Source: CALDSL01 sp039810245 (lineage in GTDB: Bacteria; Chloroflexota; Anaerolineae; Anaerolineales; Anaerolineaceae). Taken from it: a DNA stretch of 64,000 nt. The notes under the pieces are model-generated. The model worked only from the letters and a program-made list of their open reading frames with translations, was not told the DNA's origin and searched no databases. Location: positions 22,602 through 86,601 of the forward strand of contig JBDHWQ010000015.1 in assembly GCA_039810245.1 (NCBI GenBank), read 5' to 3'. Position numbers and translations under genes: made by a program. Positions within the stretch are counted from its first letter, which is position 1; every line of letters begins with the position of its first letter. Shown here one piece after another: positions 16,410 to 24,717 of the stretch.

Positions 16410-17060
16410 ATGGAAAAGGAACGCACCCTCACGATGGAACCGGCCAACGTCAACTTCGATGTTCTCCATCCCAACCCATTAATGATCGTCATTTCTGGGC
16501 CGTCCGGCGTGGGAAAAGACTCGATCCTGGATGAGCTTCGCGCTCGCAACCTGCCGCTGCATTTTGTGGTCACTGCCACCAGCCGGCCACCGCGCGAAGG
16601 TGAAATTGAAGGCGTGGATTATTTCTTCGTCAGTAAAGCGCGGTTTGAAGAAATGATGGCGCAGGATGATCTGCTGGAGTATTCCATCGTCTACCTGGAA
16701 TACAAGGGCGTTCCCAAGAGCCAGGTGCGCGAAGCGCTGGCCAGCGGAAAAGATGTGGTGCTGCGCGTGGATGTGCAGGGGGCTCGCCGGCTGCGCAGCC
16801 TGTACCCGGAAGCGGTGTTGATTTTTATTGTCCCGCATGACCAGCAAGAATGGGAGTACCGCCTGATCAACCGCAAGACGGAAACGCCCGAAAGCCTCTC
16901 CGTGCGCATTCAGACCGCGCGGGATGAGATGGACCAATTGGGATTATTCGATTATGTGGTGGTGAACGCGCACGACAGGCTGCAGGCCGCAGTGGATACC
17001 ATCGTCGCCATTGTCGAGGCTGAGCACCACCGTATTGACCAGCGAAAGATACAAGTATGA
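16410..17060 (+). CDS. gmk: Guanylate kinase
   Basis: Phosphorylates GMP to GDP in the cytosol. The 216-residue protein carries the P-loop GPSGVGKD, then TATSRPPREGEIEGVDYFFVS, the GMP-binding motif, followed by LLEYSIVYLEYKGVPKSQV and VLRVDVQGARRLR, all diagnostic. The P-loop ends in Asp where Ser/Thr is usual. Start is uncertain between ATG 16410 and ATG 16434; neither has a good ribosome binding site. The stop overlaps the rhomboid start (ATGA), and the transporter gene follows after one base, giving a three-gene unit. Confidence 0.9.
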   Translation: MEKERTLTMEPANVNFDVLHPNPLMIVISGPSGVGKDSILDELRARNLPLHFVVTATSRPPREGEIEGVDYFFVSKARFEEMMAQDDLLEYSIVYLEYKGVPKSQVREALASGKDVVLRVDVQGARRLRSLYPEAVLIFIVPHDQQEWEYRLINRKTETPESLSVRIQTARDEMDQLGLFDYVVVNAHDRLQAAVDTIVAIVEAEHHRIDQRKIQV

Positions 17061-17836
17061 ACCCACCTGAACAGGATCCGACCCGCGAGCCGTACGAAGA
17101 GATGTCGCAACCACCCCGCCGCGCTGTGCTGCGCCCCAAAGCGCCGCGGCCGCTGGTGACGTATGCCATCCTGGGCATCACCATCGCCATGTACATTCTT
17201 CAGGTAGTGGTACGCAATGCGACCGGCGTCCAGTTGATCGAGTTCTATGGCATGAAGATCAATGAGTACATTCTGGCGGGGCAGTATTGGCGGCTGCTCA
17301 CGCCGGTGCTGCTGCACGGCTCGATCCTGCACCTGTTGTTCAATATGTACGCCCTGTACGCCATTGGACGCGGACTGGAACAGCAGTTTGGGCACGTGCG
17401 CTACCTTTTGCTCTACCTGGTGACCGCTTTTACCGGTAATGTGTTTTCGTTTCTGATCACCCCCAATCCCTCGCTGGGTGCTTCCACGGCCATCTTTGGC
17501 ATTATCGCGGCCGAGGGAGTGTTCATTTTTCAAAACCGGGAATTGTTTGGCGGCAGCGCGCGCGCTATGCTCAGTAACACGCTGCTGATCGTGTTTCTCA
17601 ACCTGGCCATGGGCGCCAGCAGCAGTGGCATCGACAACTGGGGCCATCTGGGCGGGTTGGTGGGCGGGCTGGCCTTTACCTGGTTCGCCGGGCCGCTGCT
17701 CAACGTGCGCCCCAGTGGATACGGCTACCAGATCAGCGACGAACGCGGCATTCAGCGCGTCGTGGTGGTGTCGATTGCGGTCGTCGTCGTGGCTGCCCTG
17801 CTGGCCTTACAGAAGATGGTGCTGGCGGGGTCATAA
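17057..17836 (+). CDS. Rhomboid-family intramembrane serine protease
   Basis: A 259-residue protein with six TM helices. The rhomboid motifs HGSILHLLFNM (about 87-97), catalytic Ser143 in GASTAIFG and catalytic His197 in WGHLGG are present. The motif usually reads GASGAIFG; here Thr follows the Ser. The N-terminal ~30 residues are cytosolic and Pro/Arg-rich. Rhomboids cleave substrates within the membrane; targets here are unknown. It is translationally coupled to gmk by a 4-bp overlap. Confidence 0.92.
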   Translation: MNPPEQDPTREPYEEMSQPPRRAVLRPKAPRPLVTYAILGITIAMYILQVVVRNATGVQLIEFYGMKINEYILAGQYWRLLTPVLLHGSILHLLFNMYALYAIGRGLEQQFGHVRYLLLYLVTAFTGNVFSFLITPNPSLGASTAIFGIIAAEGVFIFQNRELFGGSARAMLSNTLLIVFLNLAMGASSSGIDNWGHLGGLVGGLAFTWFAGPLLNVRPSGYGYQISDERGIQRVVVVSIAVVVVAALLALQKMVLAGS

Positions 17837-17837
17837 C

Positions 17838-19481
17838 GTGTCCGCACTGGTAGACCTGCTCCGCGAAAATCCACTGCTGCTGCTGTTTGTGGTGGCCGCG
17901 GTTGGCTACCCGCTGGGCCGCGTCCGTGTAGGCGGGGCAAGCCTGGGGGTTTCCGCCGTGCTGTTCGTGGGGCTGGCTGCCGGAGCGCTGCACCCCGACC
18001 TGAAGCTGCCGGAGATCGTCTACACGTTGGGGTTGGTGCTGTTCGTATACACCATCGGCTTAAGCAGCGGCTCGCTGTTCTTCAACTCGCTGCGCACGTC
18101 AGGGCTGCGCCATAATGCCCTGGTGGCGGGTGGCATCCTATTCGCGGCGGCGCTGACGGCTGTGATGCAGCGGCTGCTGGCGCTGCGCGGCACGTACACC
18201 GCCGGCCTGTTTGCCGGCAGCCTGACGAATACTCCCGCCCTGGCCAGCGTGTTAGAGCACGTAAAATCGGTGGCCGCGCCGGACGTGGCCGAGGCCTGGC
18301 TTTCTGAGCCGGTGATCGCATATTCGCTCACCTACCCGATGGGCGTGCTGGGCATGATTTTGGCCATGTTTTTCCTGCAGCGCGCCTGGAAGGTGAACTT
18401 TCAGCGTGAGGCCGAGGGCATGAGTGAGTTTGGCGCCGGGCGCGACCCATTGCAGACGCGCACCGTGGAAATCACTCGCCCATGCTGCATCACCGTGGCC
18501 GACCTGGCGCGCGAGCAGCCCTGGAACCTGCTCATCGGACGCGTGCGGCAGGACGGGCAAACCCTGCTGGCCAGCGGGCAGACCGAGCTACACACCGGCG
18601 ACCTTGTCACCCTGGTGGGCACGCCAGATGTGCTGGACGCCGCTACGCGCTATTTAGGAATACCCAGCCCGGAGCACCTGGAATTTGACGTCAGCCAGTA
18701 CGATAAACGCCGCGTGGTGGTCTCCAATCCAGATATCCCCGGCCGGCGGCTGCGCGACCTGCACCTGCGCAAGAACTTCGGCGCCATCGTCACACGCGTG
18801 CGCCGTGGCGATGTGGAAATTGTGCCACACGGCGAGACGATCCTCGCCCTGGGGGACCAGGTGCGAGTGGTGGCTTCGCACGACCAGATGGAGCGGTTGG
18901 TCGCCTACCTGGGTGATTCGCTCAAGGCGATCAGCGAGATTGACATTCTCACCTTCAGCCTGGGGCTGGGATTGGGGCTGGCGCTGGGCATGGTTCCCAT
19001 CCCGCTGCCGGGTGGCGTGACGCTCAAGCTGGGTATTGCCGGCGGGCCGCTGCTGGTGGCGCTGCTGCTGGGGGCAATCGGCCGCACCGGGCCGATGGTG
19101 TGGGAACTGCCTTACAGCGCCAACCTCACGCTGCGTCAGATCGGCCTGGTGCTGTTCCTGGCCGGGGTGGGCACGCGCTCAGGCTACGCATTCTTCAGCA
19201 CCCTCAGCCAGGGCAGCGGGCTGCCCATCTTCCTGGCTGGCGCGTTGATCACGTTCGTCACCACTGTGCTGGTATTGTGGGTGGGCTATCGCCGCATGCA
19301 TATTCCGCTGGGGCTGCTGCTGGGCATCACCGCCGGGATGCAGACCCAGCCTGCCGTGCTGGGCTACGCGCTGGAGCAGACCGAAAACGATCTTCCAAAC
19401 ATTGGCTATGCCAGCGTCTACCCTGTGGCAATGATCGCCAAGATCGTTCTCGCGCAACTTTTGCTGGCGTTATATCTGTAA
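17838..19481 (+). CDS. AspT/YidE/YbjL-type transporter with two TrkA-C domains
   Basis: A 547-residue membrane protein with two sets of about five TM helices separated by two cytosolic TrkA-C (RCK_C) domains (about 205-280 and 290-365). The N-terminal half shows ENPLLLLFVVAAVGYPLGRVRVGGASLG and the GLFAGSLTNTPAL motif, both typical of the aspartate:alanine exchanger superfamily. The substrate is unknown. The start is GTG 17838, one base after the rhomboid TAA; the reading frame upstream of it is a shadow of the rhomboid gene. A strong terminator follows. Confidence 0.85.
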   Translation: MSALVDLLRENPLLLLFVVAAVGYPLGRVRVGGASLGVSAVLFVGLAAGALHPDLKLPEIVYTLGLVLFVYTIGLSSGSLFFNSLRTSGLRHNALVAGGILFAAALTAVMQRLLALRGTYTAGLFAGSLTNTPALASVLEHVKSVAAPDVAEAWLSEPVIAYSLTYPMGVLGMILAMFFLQRAWKVNFQREAEGMSEFGAGRDPLQTRTVEITRPCCITVADLAREQPWNLLIGRVRQDGQTLLASGQTELHTGDLVTLVGTPDVLDAATRYLGIPSPEHLEFDVSQYDKRRVVVSNPDIPGRRLRDLHLRKNFGAIVTRVRRGDVEIVPHGETILALGDQVRVVASHDQMERLVAYLGDSLKAISEIDILTFSLGLGLGLALGMVPIPLPGGVTLKLGIAGGPLLVALLLGAIGRTGPMVWELPYSANLTLRQIGLVLFLAGVGTRSGYAFFSTLSQGSGLPIFLAGALITFVTTVLVLWVGYRRMHIPLGLLLGITAGMQTQPAVLGYALEQTENDLPNIGYASVYPVAMIAKIVLAQLLLALYL

Positions 19482-19489
19482 TGCCACGC

Positions 19490-19532
19490 AAAAAACCGGG
19501 CCGCGGTACAAAAGTCCGCAGCCCGGTTTTTT
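19490..19532. terminator. Bidirectional terminator between convergent genes
   Basis: AAAAAACCGGGC (19490-19501) pairs with GCCCGGTTTTTT (19521-19532), extended by an inner GCGG/CCGC. It has A- and T-runs on both sides and separates the AspT-type gene from the MFS gene. Confidence 0.85.
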
Positions 19533-19552
19533 GATTCTGTGAAATATGCCTG

Positions 19553-20818
19553 TCAATCCGCGGTCTGGTGGACTGGCTCGAGCGTGTGGCTCTCCAGTTC
19601 CATCAGCGCGGGGATAAAGAACGACAGCACACCTACCAGGATGACTGACAGGGCCGCAGCCCAGAACCAGACCTGGATGCCCAGCCGGTCGGTGAGCGGC
19701 GCAGCCAGCAGCATGGAGAGCGGCCCCATCCCCATCGCAAAGGTGGAAATGAGCGACAGTACGCGCCCCTGCATCTCTGGAGCCACTTTCGACTGCACCA
19801 CCGCGAACAGCGGTCCATTGGTCATGACGTTCATCAGACCGGCCACGCCCATGCCCACCAGCGCCATGCTAAACAGGTTTGAAGGCGCGGCTGCCACCAG
19901 CGAGAACCCTACCCCGGTGCCGATCAGGCCCAGCATCATGGTATGCGTGCGTTTTTTGAAGCCGCCCCATGCGCTGAGCAGCACGCCGCCGGTGATCACA
20001 CCCACGCCAAACACTGACTCGAGGGCCGAGAAGTGCCATGCGCCACCGCCAAAGTGACGCGAAACCAGGAGTGGCATCAGCGTTGAGGTGGGAAAGAACA
20101 TGAAGTTGATCAGGCACGCCATGCCCAACAGGATCATCAATCCGGTCCACCCACGCATATAGCGGAACCCGGCGGCCACGTCGGCGAATACCGTTTTGGG
20201 GCTGGTGGCCGTTACTGTGGGAGCAGCCTTGGGCTGCGGGATATGGATGGTCAGCAGCACGCTGATGGCGATGGCCGCAGTGACAATGTCGATCATCAGA
20301 ATGCCTGAGATGGGCAGCAGGACAAGCAGCAGCGCGCCCAGCGGCGGCGTGGCAATGGATAAGGCGCCACGCAAGCCCTGGTTCGCTCCGGCTACGCGCG
20401 CCAGGTGCTCATCCGGCACCATTAACGAAGTGGATGCCTGCATCGCCGGCCAGTGGAATACACCGCCTGCACCGCGCAGGAACATGAGCACGTACACATG
20501 CCAGTGCTGGATCCAGCCGCCCCAGAAGATGATCGCCAGCAGTAACGTGGACAGTGCGATAAACAGATCGGCGAAGATCATAATCTGCTTGCGGTTCCAG
20601 CGGTCAACCAGCGCGCCGGCAAACGGGCTGAGCACCACCTCGGGAATCAGCGCGGCAGTGGTGGCCAGCGCCAGCACGCCGGCCGAGTTGGTCTCCTGCG
20701 CCAGCCACCACACCAGGGCAAACTGCACCAGCCCGCTGCCCAGCAGCGAGAATGACTGCGCAACCCACACCGGGGCAAATCGCCGCAGCCAGTCATTGGA
20801 AAGTTCAGATGCTTTCAT
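19553..20818 (-). CDS. MFS transporter, MFS_3 drug-efflux-like
   Basis: A 421-residue protein with about 12 TM helices. The N-terminus (FAPVWVAQSFSLLGSGLVQFALVWWLAQETNSA) and the loop 2-3 motif FAGALVDRWNRKQIMI are those of the MFS_3 group (macrolide-efflux or enterobactin-exporter-like). It is probably an exporter; substrate unknown. It lies 5 bp downstream of the SHOCT-like gene and is the last gene of a three-gene operon headed by the DUF2089 regulator-like gene. Confidence 0.85.
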   Translation of the reverse strand: MKASELSNDWLRRFAPVWVAQSFSLLGSGLVQFALVWWLAQETNSAGVLALATTAALIPEVVLSPFAGALVDRWNRKQIMIFADLFIALSTLLLAIIFWGGWIQHWHVYVLMFLRGAGGVFHWPAMQASTSLMVPDEHLARVAGANQGLRGALSIATPPLGALLLVLLPISGILMIDIVTAAIAISVLLTIHIPQPKAAPTVTATSPKTVFADVAAGFRYMRGWTGLMILLGMACLINFMFFPTSTLMPLLVSRHFGGGAWHFSALESVFGVGVITGGVLLSAWGGFKKRTHTMMLGLIGTGVGFSLVAAAPSNLFSMALVGMGVAGLMNVMTNGPLFAVVQSKVAPEMQGRVLSLISTFAMGMGPLSMLLAAPLTDRLGIQVWFWAAALSVILVGVLSFFIPALMELESHTLEPVHQTAD

Positions 20819-20823
20819 GCGCC

Positions 20824-21216
20824 CTACTCGATGTAGACTTCGACGTGCTCGCCATCTTCGTCGTCGGTCACGTCCACGATCTGCCCGGTTACGCCGTCAT
20901 TAATAAACTCGGACAGGTGCTCAATCTCCAGGCCTTCGACCTGGGGTGCGAAGCGCGCGCCCATCTTAATGCCCATCGAGACGATGCTCAACGGAATACG
21001 CACGTTGGTGCGCACTTTGCCGGTGTCCAGGTCCGTGACGCGCACGTGGAACCAGCGCCCGCCGGTGCGTGGCGCAGGCGTGGTTTCGACCCGCGTACTC
21101 TTGCCGGCTTCGGGGGTGATGGGTTCATCCAGCGCTTCCAGAAGCTGTAAGCCTTCCTCGGGGGTCAGCTTGCCTTCCTGGATCATACGTAATACCCGCA
21201 TTTTTTCCTCGTTCAT
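20824..21216 (-). CDS. SHOCT-like domain protein
   Basis: The 130-residue protein begins with the helical-hairpin motif MRVLRMIQEGKLTPEEGLQLLEAL (SHOCT-like, about 5-30). A hydrophilic linker and a ~80-residue domain (FHVRVTDLDTGKVRTNVRIPLSIVSMGIKMGARF...) follow, as in small 'SHOCT-like' proteins found near transporters and DUF2089 genes. No signal peptide is present. Function is unknown; ligand sensing or oligomerisation is plausible. It follows the DUF2089 gene by 2 bp and precedes the MFS gene by 5 bp. Confidence 0.7.
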   Translation of the reverse strand: MNEEKMRVLRMIQEGKLTPEEGLQLLEALDEPITPEAGKSTRVETTPAPRTGGRWFHVRVTDLDTGKVRTNVRIPLSIVSMGIKMGARFAPQVEGLEIEHLSEFINDGVTGQIVDVTDDEDGEHVEVYIE

Positions 21217-21218
21217 GG

Positions 21219-21659
21219 TTATGCTCCTTTCTGAGCATGCGTTTCCGTATTGTTGGTTTCATCTTTCTTACCACGCAGCCGGCGCTGCGCGTCCGCCAGG
21301 CTGATGCGCCCCTGGTCGAGATCGTCCAGGATGCGCCGGCGGTCTTCATTGGTAGGGCGGGCGGGAGTCTCTTCGCGCCCGGGCTCAAACCCGAGCTGGC
21401 GCAGCACTTCGTTGAAGCGGTTGCGCAGCGTGGGGTATGACAGGTTGAGCTCTTCTTCCATGCGGTTGAAGCGCCCCTCGCAGCGCAGAAACGTCAGCAA
21501 GAACTGCATCTGATCCGGGTTGAGGCTGTCAAATGGGCTGCCGCCGCCCGTGACCGGGGTGAAGTGGCCTTCGATGCTGGTGTGGCACTGCCCGCAATGC
21601 AGCCGGGTCACTTCCAGCTCCGCGTTACAGACAGGACAAGACGTCAGGATTGGTCGCAT
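21219..21659 (-). CDS. DUF2089 family protein, zinc ribbon plus HTH-like region
   Basis: The 146-residue protein has an N-terminal zinc ribbon (CPVC, CGQC), then FDSLNPDQMQFLLTFLRCEGRFNRMEEELNLSYPTLRNRFNEVLRQLGF, which looks like a helix-turn-helix. Its C-terminal ILDDLDQGRISLADAQRRLRG resembles the SHOCT-like hairpin of the next gene. This matches DUF2089, presumed DNA-binding regulators. ATG 21659 has AAGGGA four bases upstream. A consensus promoter (21738-21765) drives the operon. Confidence 0.85.
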   Translation of the reverse strand: MRPILTSCPVCNAELEVTRLHCGQCHTSIEGHFTPVTGGGSPFDSLNPDQMQFLLTFLRCEGRFNRMEEELNLSYPTLRNRFNEVLRQLGFEPGREETPARPTNEDRRRILDDLDQGRISLADAQRRLRGKKDETNNTETHAQKGA

Positions 21660-21737
21660 GATCCCTTCCTTCCTCATGGACGAGCATTTAGTTGCACGCA
21701 ATGGATAGTTAGAATGCGTAATTCAATTTTCTAAACA

Positions 21738-21765
21738 ATTCTAGCAAAAAATTTAAAAATGTCAA
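21738..21765 (-). promoter_or_regulatory. Consensus sigma70 promoter of the DUF2089-SHOCT-MFS operon
   Basis: On the minus strand TTGACA (21760-21765) and TAGAAT (21738-21743) are 16 bp apart in AT-rich DNA; the leader to ATG 21659 is about 70 nt. A 7-bp inverted repeat TTGAATA/TATTCAA (21783-21789, 21801-21807) lies upstream and could bind the DUF2089 protein. Confidence 0.75.
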
Positions 21766-21799
21766 GAGAGATTTTAATTTTATTGAATATTCGTTTTAA

Positions 21800-22159
21800 T
21801 TATTCAATTCTTTCGCCCATCATCCACCAGCCGCCCTTGCGATTGCCGGCGTCTTTCGGCGCGCGATCGTAATAGATCTCATAAATGCGGCCATCCTGCA
21901 CGCGTACGCGAAAGTAAAAACGCCCAACGCCCAGGCTGCCGCGCGTGGACGCCGCCGCAGCATGCTGCGGCGCCATATTGCGCGCCATGCGCCCGCGGCG
22001 GCGGAAATCGAACCACTCTTCCAGCAGTTCCACTACCGCGTATTCCTGCTCGCGCCAGCGAAAACCATCCGGGCAGCCAGGTTTCTTCTCCAGCGCGGGC
22101 GGCTGGTGGAAAATGGCTTCAATCGGTTCGGCAATAAAATGAAAAGGCTGCGTGCTCAT
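21800..22159 (-). CDS. DUF6504 family protein
   Basis: The 119-residue protein shows FIAEPIEAIFHQPPALEKKPGCPDGFRWREQEY, WFDFRRRGRMARNM and RIYEIYYDRAPKDAGNRKGGWW, the pattern I associate with DUF6504. That family elsewhere often accompanies Y-family DNA polymerase or repair genes. Its function is unknown. A TAAAAT box (22166-22171) ends 6 nt before the ATG, and no Shine-Dalgarno is seen, so it may be leaderless or simply follow the radical SAM gene 9 bp upstream. Confidence 0.72.
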   Translation of the reverse strand: MSTQPFHFIAEPIEAIFHQPPALEKKPGCPDGFRWREQEYAVVELLEEWFDFRRRGRMARNMAPQHAAAASTRGSLGVGRFYFRVRVQDGRIYEIYYDRAPKDAGNRKGGWWMMGERIE

Positions 22160-22168
22160 GCATTCATT

Positions 22169-23305
22169 TTACAGCAGCGCGAGCTGGTGTGAGGGGCGTT
22201 TGCCATCCAGCAAAATGAATGGCGCGGCCCGGCTGGAGACCACTCCCAACGCCTTCAGGTCATCCAGACTGCGCAGGCTGTTACGCCGCCGCTCTCTGAG
22301 GATGGCCTGTACTCCGCGCAGCCCGATGCCCGGCACGCGCAGCAGCGCTTCGCGCCCGGCGCGGTTGATCTCGAGCGGAGTATCGGCCAGATGCGCCCTT
22401 GCCCAGGCCAGTTTGGGGTCGGCTTCCAGCGGCAGCGTACCGGATGGCGTATAGGCAATGTCTTCATAGGTGAACCCGTAATCGCGCAGCAGGAAGGCAG
22501 CCTGGTACAGTCGCGTTTTGCGCAGCGGATCGATCGCCGCCTGACCCTCAAACGGCGTGCCCGGCACTGGGGCGAATCCTGAGAAGTACACCCGCGCCAG
22601 CCGCAGGCGGCGGTGCAGGTAGTCGGTGGCGCGCAGCAGGTCCAGGTCGTTCTCGCCCACCGCACCAACCACGAACTGTGTGGTGGTGGATGGCCAGCGG
22701 CCATTCCAGCCAAGCGTCTCATCCTCCGTGGCGCGGATTTCGTTTACCCAGCGCAGGGGTTGGAGCAGCTCATCCAGCAGCGATTTTTGCGGCGCCAGCC
22801 GTGCCAGCGCGGTATCATGCGGACCTTCCAGGTTGATCGAAACCCGGTCGGCGAGCTGCATGGCGCGCAGCACCTGGTCTTTCTCTGCGCCGGGCATAAT
22901 CTTGAGGTGCAGGTAGCCGCGGAAGTGCAGCTTTTTGCGCAGGATTTCGGCCGTATCCAGCAGGCGGTCCTGTGTGCGCACCCCACCACCCGCCATTCCG
23001 GATGACAGGAACAGCCCTTCCACCGTGCCTTTTTGCTGCATCTGTAGGAAGGTGCGCGCCAGCTCATCCGGGCGGAACGTGGCGCGGCGCATGTCTCGCC
23101 CGGCGCGGAAAGCGCAGTAATTACAGTTGCGCTCGCATACCGAAGTCAGCAGTGTTTTGAGCAGGGGGATTTGCCGGCCATTGGGCAGCTTCGCGTCGTA
23201 CACCGGCAGGCTGTCTTTTTGCAGCCCGCACGGCGCAGTCGGGGAGACTTCCCCATCCAGCTCCGTGTGCATCTGCTGCCCCAATAATGCAAGCCGCGCA
23301 TCCAT
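22169..23305 (-). CDS. Radical SAM protein with helix-hairpin-helix, DNA modification/repair type
   Basis: A 378-residue protein with a radical-SAM 4Fe-4S motif CERNCNYC (Cys57, 61, 64) and a C-terminal helix-hairpin-helix (LLRVPGIGLRGVQAILRERR, about 305-325) typical of DNA binding. The arrangement matches the 'putative DNA modification/repair radical SAM' family, distant from spore photoproduct lyase. The reaction is unproven. The promoter is textbook: TTGATT (23335-23340), 17 bp, TATAAT (23312-23317), then only 6 nt to the ATG, so transcription should start at or next to the start codon. Confidence 0.85.
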   Translation of the reverse strand: MDARLALLGQQMHTELDGEVSPTAPCGLQKDSLPVYDAKLPNGRQIPLLKTLLTSVCERNCNYCAFRAGRDMRRATFRPDELARTFLQMQQKGTVEGLFLSSGMAGGGVRTQDRLLDTAEILRKKLHFRGYLHLKIMPGAEKDQVLRAMQLADRVSINLEGPHDTALARLAPQKSLLDELLQPLRWVNEIRATEDETLGWNGRWPSTTTQFVVGAVGENDLDLLRATDYLHRRLRLARVYFSGFAPVPGTPFEGQAAIDPLRKTRLYQAAFLLRDYGFTYEDIAYTPSGTLPLEADPKLAWARAHLADTPLEINRAGREALLRVPGIGLRGVQAILRERRRNSLRSLDDLKALGVVSSRAAPFILLDGKRPSHQLALL

Positions 23306-23311
23306 ACGCTC

Positions 23312-23340
23312 ATTATAGAACGAGAATTCTATAAAATCAA
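23312..23340 (-). promoter_or_regulatory. Sigma70 promoter giving a leaderless radical SAM mRNA
   Basis: TTGATT-N17-TATAAT on the minus strand with 6 nt between the -10 and ATG 23305. No room remains for a ribosome binding site. Confidence 0.75.
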
Positions 23341-23353
23341 GCGGTATCGATCA

Positions 23354-23378
23354 AAAAGGCCGGCAGCGCCGGCCTTTT
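23354..23378 (-). terminator. Terminator of the M50 protease gene
   Basis: AAAAGGCCGGC (23354-23364) and GCCGGCCTTTT (23368-23378) form an 11-bp stem with a 3-nt loop. On the minus strand it is followed by a T, and the stem itself ends in T residues; it lies 18 bp after the stop at 23396. Confidence 0.8.
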
Positions 23379-23395
23379 GGGATATGCATCTGTGA

Positions 23396-24592
23396 TTAGG
23401 GCATTCCCACGGATATGCTGAACGGCACGGGGATGAACACCAGCACAAACACGATCAGTGTCAGCACCGCCAGCGCCTTGCGCCGCCCGTCCAGCGGGGT
23501 GATCTGATCCAATGGCTCGGCGTAGCTGCGACCCACCAGGAAGAAAATCAGTGCTACCCACAACCACCAGCCGTTCCAGAAAAAGCCCAGCGCCACCAGC
23601 GCCACCAGGATGACCGGTAAAATGCGCCCGGCGCGCTTACGCCCGAACAGCACATACAGGATATGCCCGCCATCGAGCTGCCCGGCCGGGATCAGGTTGA
23701 GCGCAGTCACCAGCAGCCCGCCCCAGCCGGCCCACGCCACCGGGTTGAGAATCACATCCATGCCGCCCAGCGGCAGCGGCTGGCCGGTGAAGAAATAGCG
23801 CAGCCAGTAGAGCAGCGGCGATATGCCGCCATAACTGGCCGGCGCGGGCAGCAGTTGGCCAAAAATGACCAGTTTACTGAATAGATAAAGCAGTGAGTTG
23901 CCTTCAATGGTCAGCGCCATGCCCGCCGGGGTCTGCGCCGGGATTGGCTCGACCGGTGAGAGCGATAACCCGATCAGCAGCACCGGGATCGCGATCACCA
24001 GCCCGGAAAGCGGCCCGGCAACGCCGATATCCAGCAGCGCGTTGCGGTTCTTGGGCGGCGCTTTCATGTTGATAAACGCGCCCATTGTGCCGAATGGCGG
24101 CACCGGAATGGGGATGAAATACGGCAGCGAAACCGGCGTGCCGTGCGCCCGGCCCACCAGGTAATGCCCAAATTCATGTGCGGTAAGGATCGCCATCAGG
24201 CTGACGGCAAACGGTAGTCCGCCCAGGAAATCCTGCAGACGCGTGGGGATATTGCCATTCGCCGCATAAGTAGTACCCACGAACAGCACGCTGAGCACAG
24301 TAAGGATAAACATGACCACGTTCAGCCCTACGCGCGGCTGCGGTACTTCAATCACGCCGCGCACCAGCTCCACCGCGTGCCGGTCGCTGTCCCAGCGGAA
24401 CAGCGGCGTATACCCCAGCGGCTTGAGCTCCGCAGCGAGCTGGTTATACAACCGCTCGCTGTCTTCGCTCACCAGCCGGCCGCGATAGCGCAGCGCGAAG
24501 CTGTCTTTTTGTGACCCGCTGGTCACATCCTCTACAAACAATACCCGCCGTACCGCAGCATCCAACACGGCGGTGTCGAAGCCAGTGTCCAT
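23396..24592 (-). CDS. Site-2 protease family (M50) membrane metalloprotease
   Basis: A 398-residue protein with a ~100-residue soluble N-terminal domain (QKDSFALRYRGRLVSEDSERLYNQL...). The membrane domain carries the zinc motif HEFGH (about residue 138) and the third-ligand motif AGQLDGGH, with about seven TM helices in all. M50 proteases cut membrane-bound substrates; the long N-terminal domain resembles EGY-like members. ATG 24592 has TGGAG six bases upstream; further in-frame sequence would run into the tRNA-Sec gene. It lies 24 bp after the tRNA and may share its promoter. Confidence 0.85.
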   Translation of the reverse strand: MDTGFDTAVLDAAVRRVLFVEDVTSGSQKDSFALRYRGRLVSEDSERLYNQLAAELKPLGYTPLFRWDSDRHAVELVRGVIEVPQPRVGLNVVMFILTVLSVLFVGTTYAANGNIPTRLQDFLGGLPFAVSLMAILTAHEFGHYLVGRAHGTPVSLPYFIPIPVPPFGTMGAFINMKAPPKNRNALLDIGVAGPLSGLVIAIPVLLIGLSLSPVEPIPAQTPAGMALTIEGNSLLYLFSKLVIFGQLLPAPASYGGISPLLYWLRYFFTGQPLPLGGMDVILNPVAWAGWGGLLVTALNLIPAGQLDGGHILYVLFGRKRAGRILPVILVALVALGFFWNGWWLWVALIFFLVGRSYAEPLDQITPLDGRRKALAVLTLIVFVLVFIPVPFSISVGMP

Positions 24593-24616
24593 GATTGCTC
24601 CAGTCCTAATCGTAGG

Positions 24617-24710
24617 CGGGAATGGATGGGAGTCGAACCCACCGCGGCCCGCAACGCGACCCGCCACCGGTTTTGAAGACCGGGAAGCCCACCGGGACCT
24701 AACCACTCCC
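24617..24710 (-). tRNA. selC: tRNA-Sec (anticodon UCA)
   Basis: A 94-nt gene on the minus strand. The acceptor arm has 8 bp (GGGAGTGG with CCATTCCC), a TT linker, a 6-bp D-stem with CGGT loop, and an anticodon stem CCGGT/ACCGG enclosing CTTCAAA (anticodon TCA). The long variable arm pairs 8 of 9 positions, and the 5-bp T-stem carries TTCGACT. Eight-bp acceptor, six-bp D-stem with CGGT, and UCA are the hallmarks of bacterial selenocysteine tRNA. The discriminator is G; CCA is not fully encoded (GCC then T). Confidence 0.93.
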
Positions 24711-24717
24711 GCGGTTA

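Noticed and set aside
17625..17837. N-terminal extension of the AspT-type transporter
   Set aside because: Out-of-frame reading of the rhomboid 3' end; GTG 17838 follows directly and begins the family sequence.
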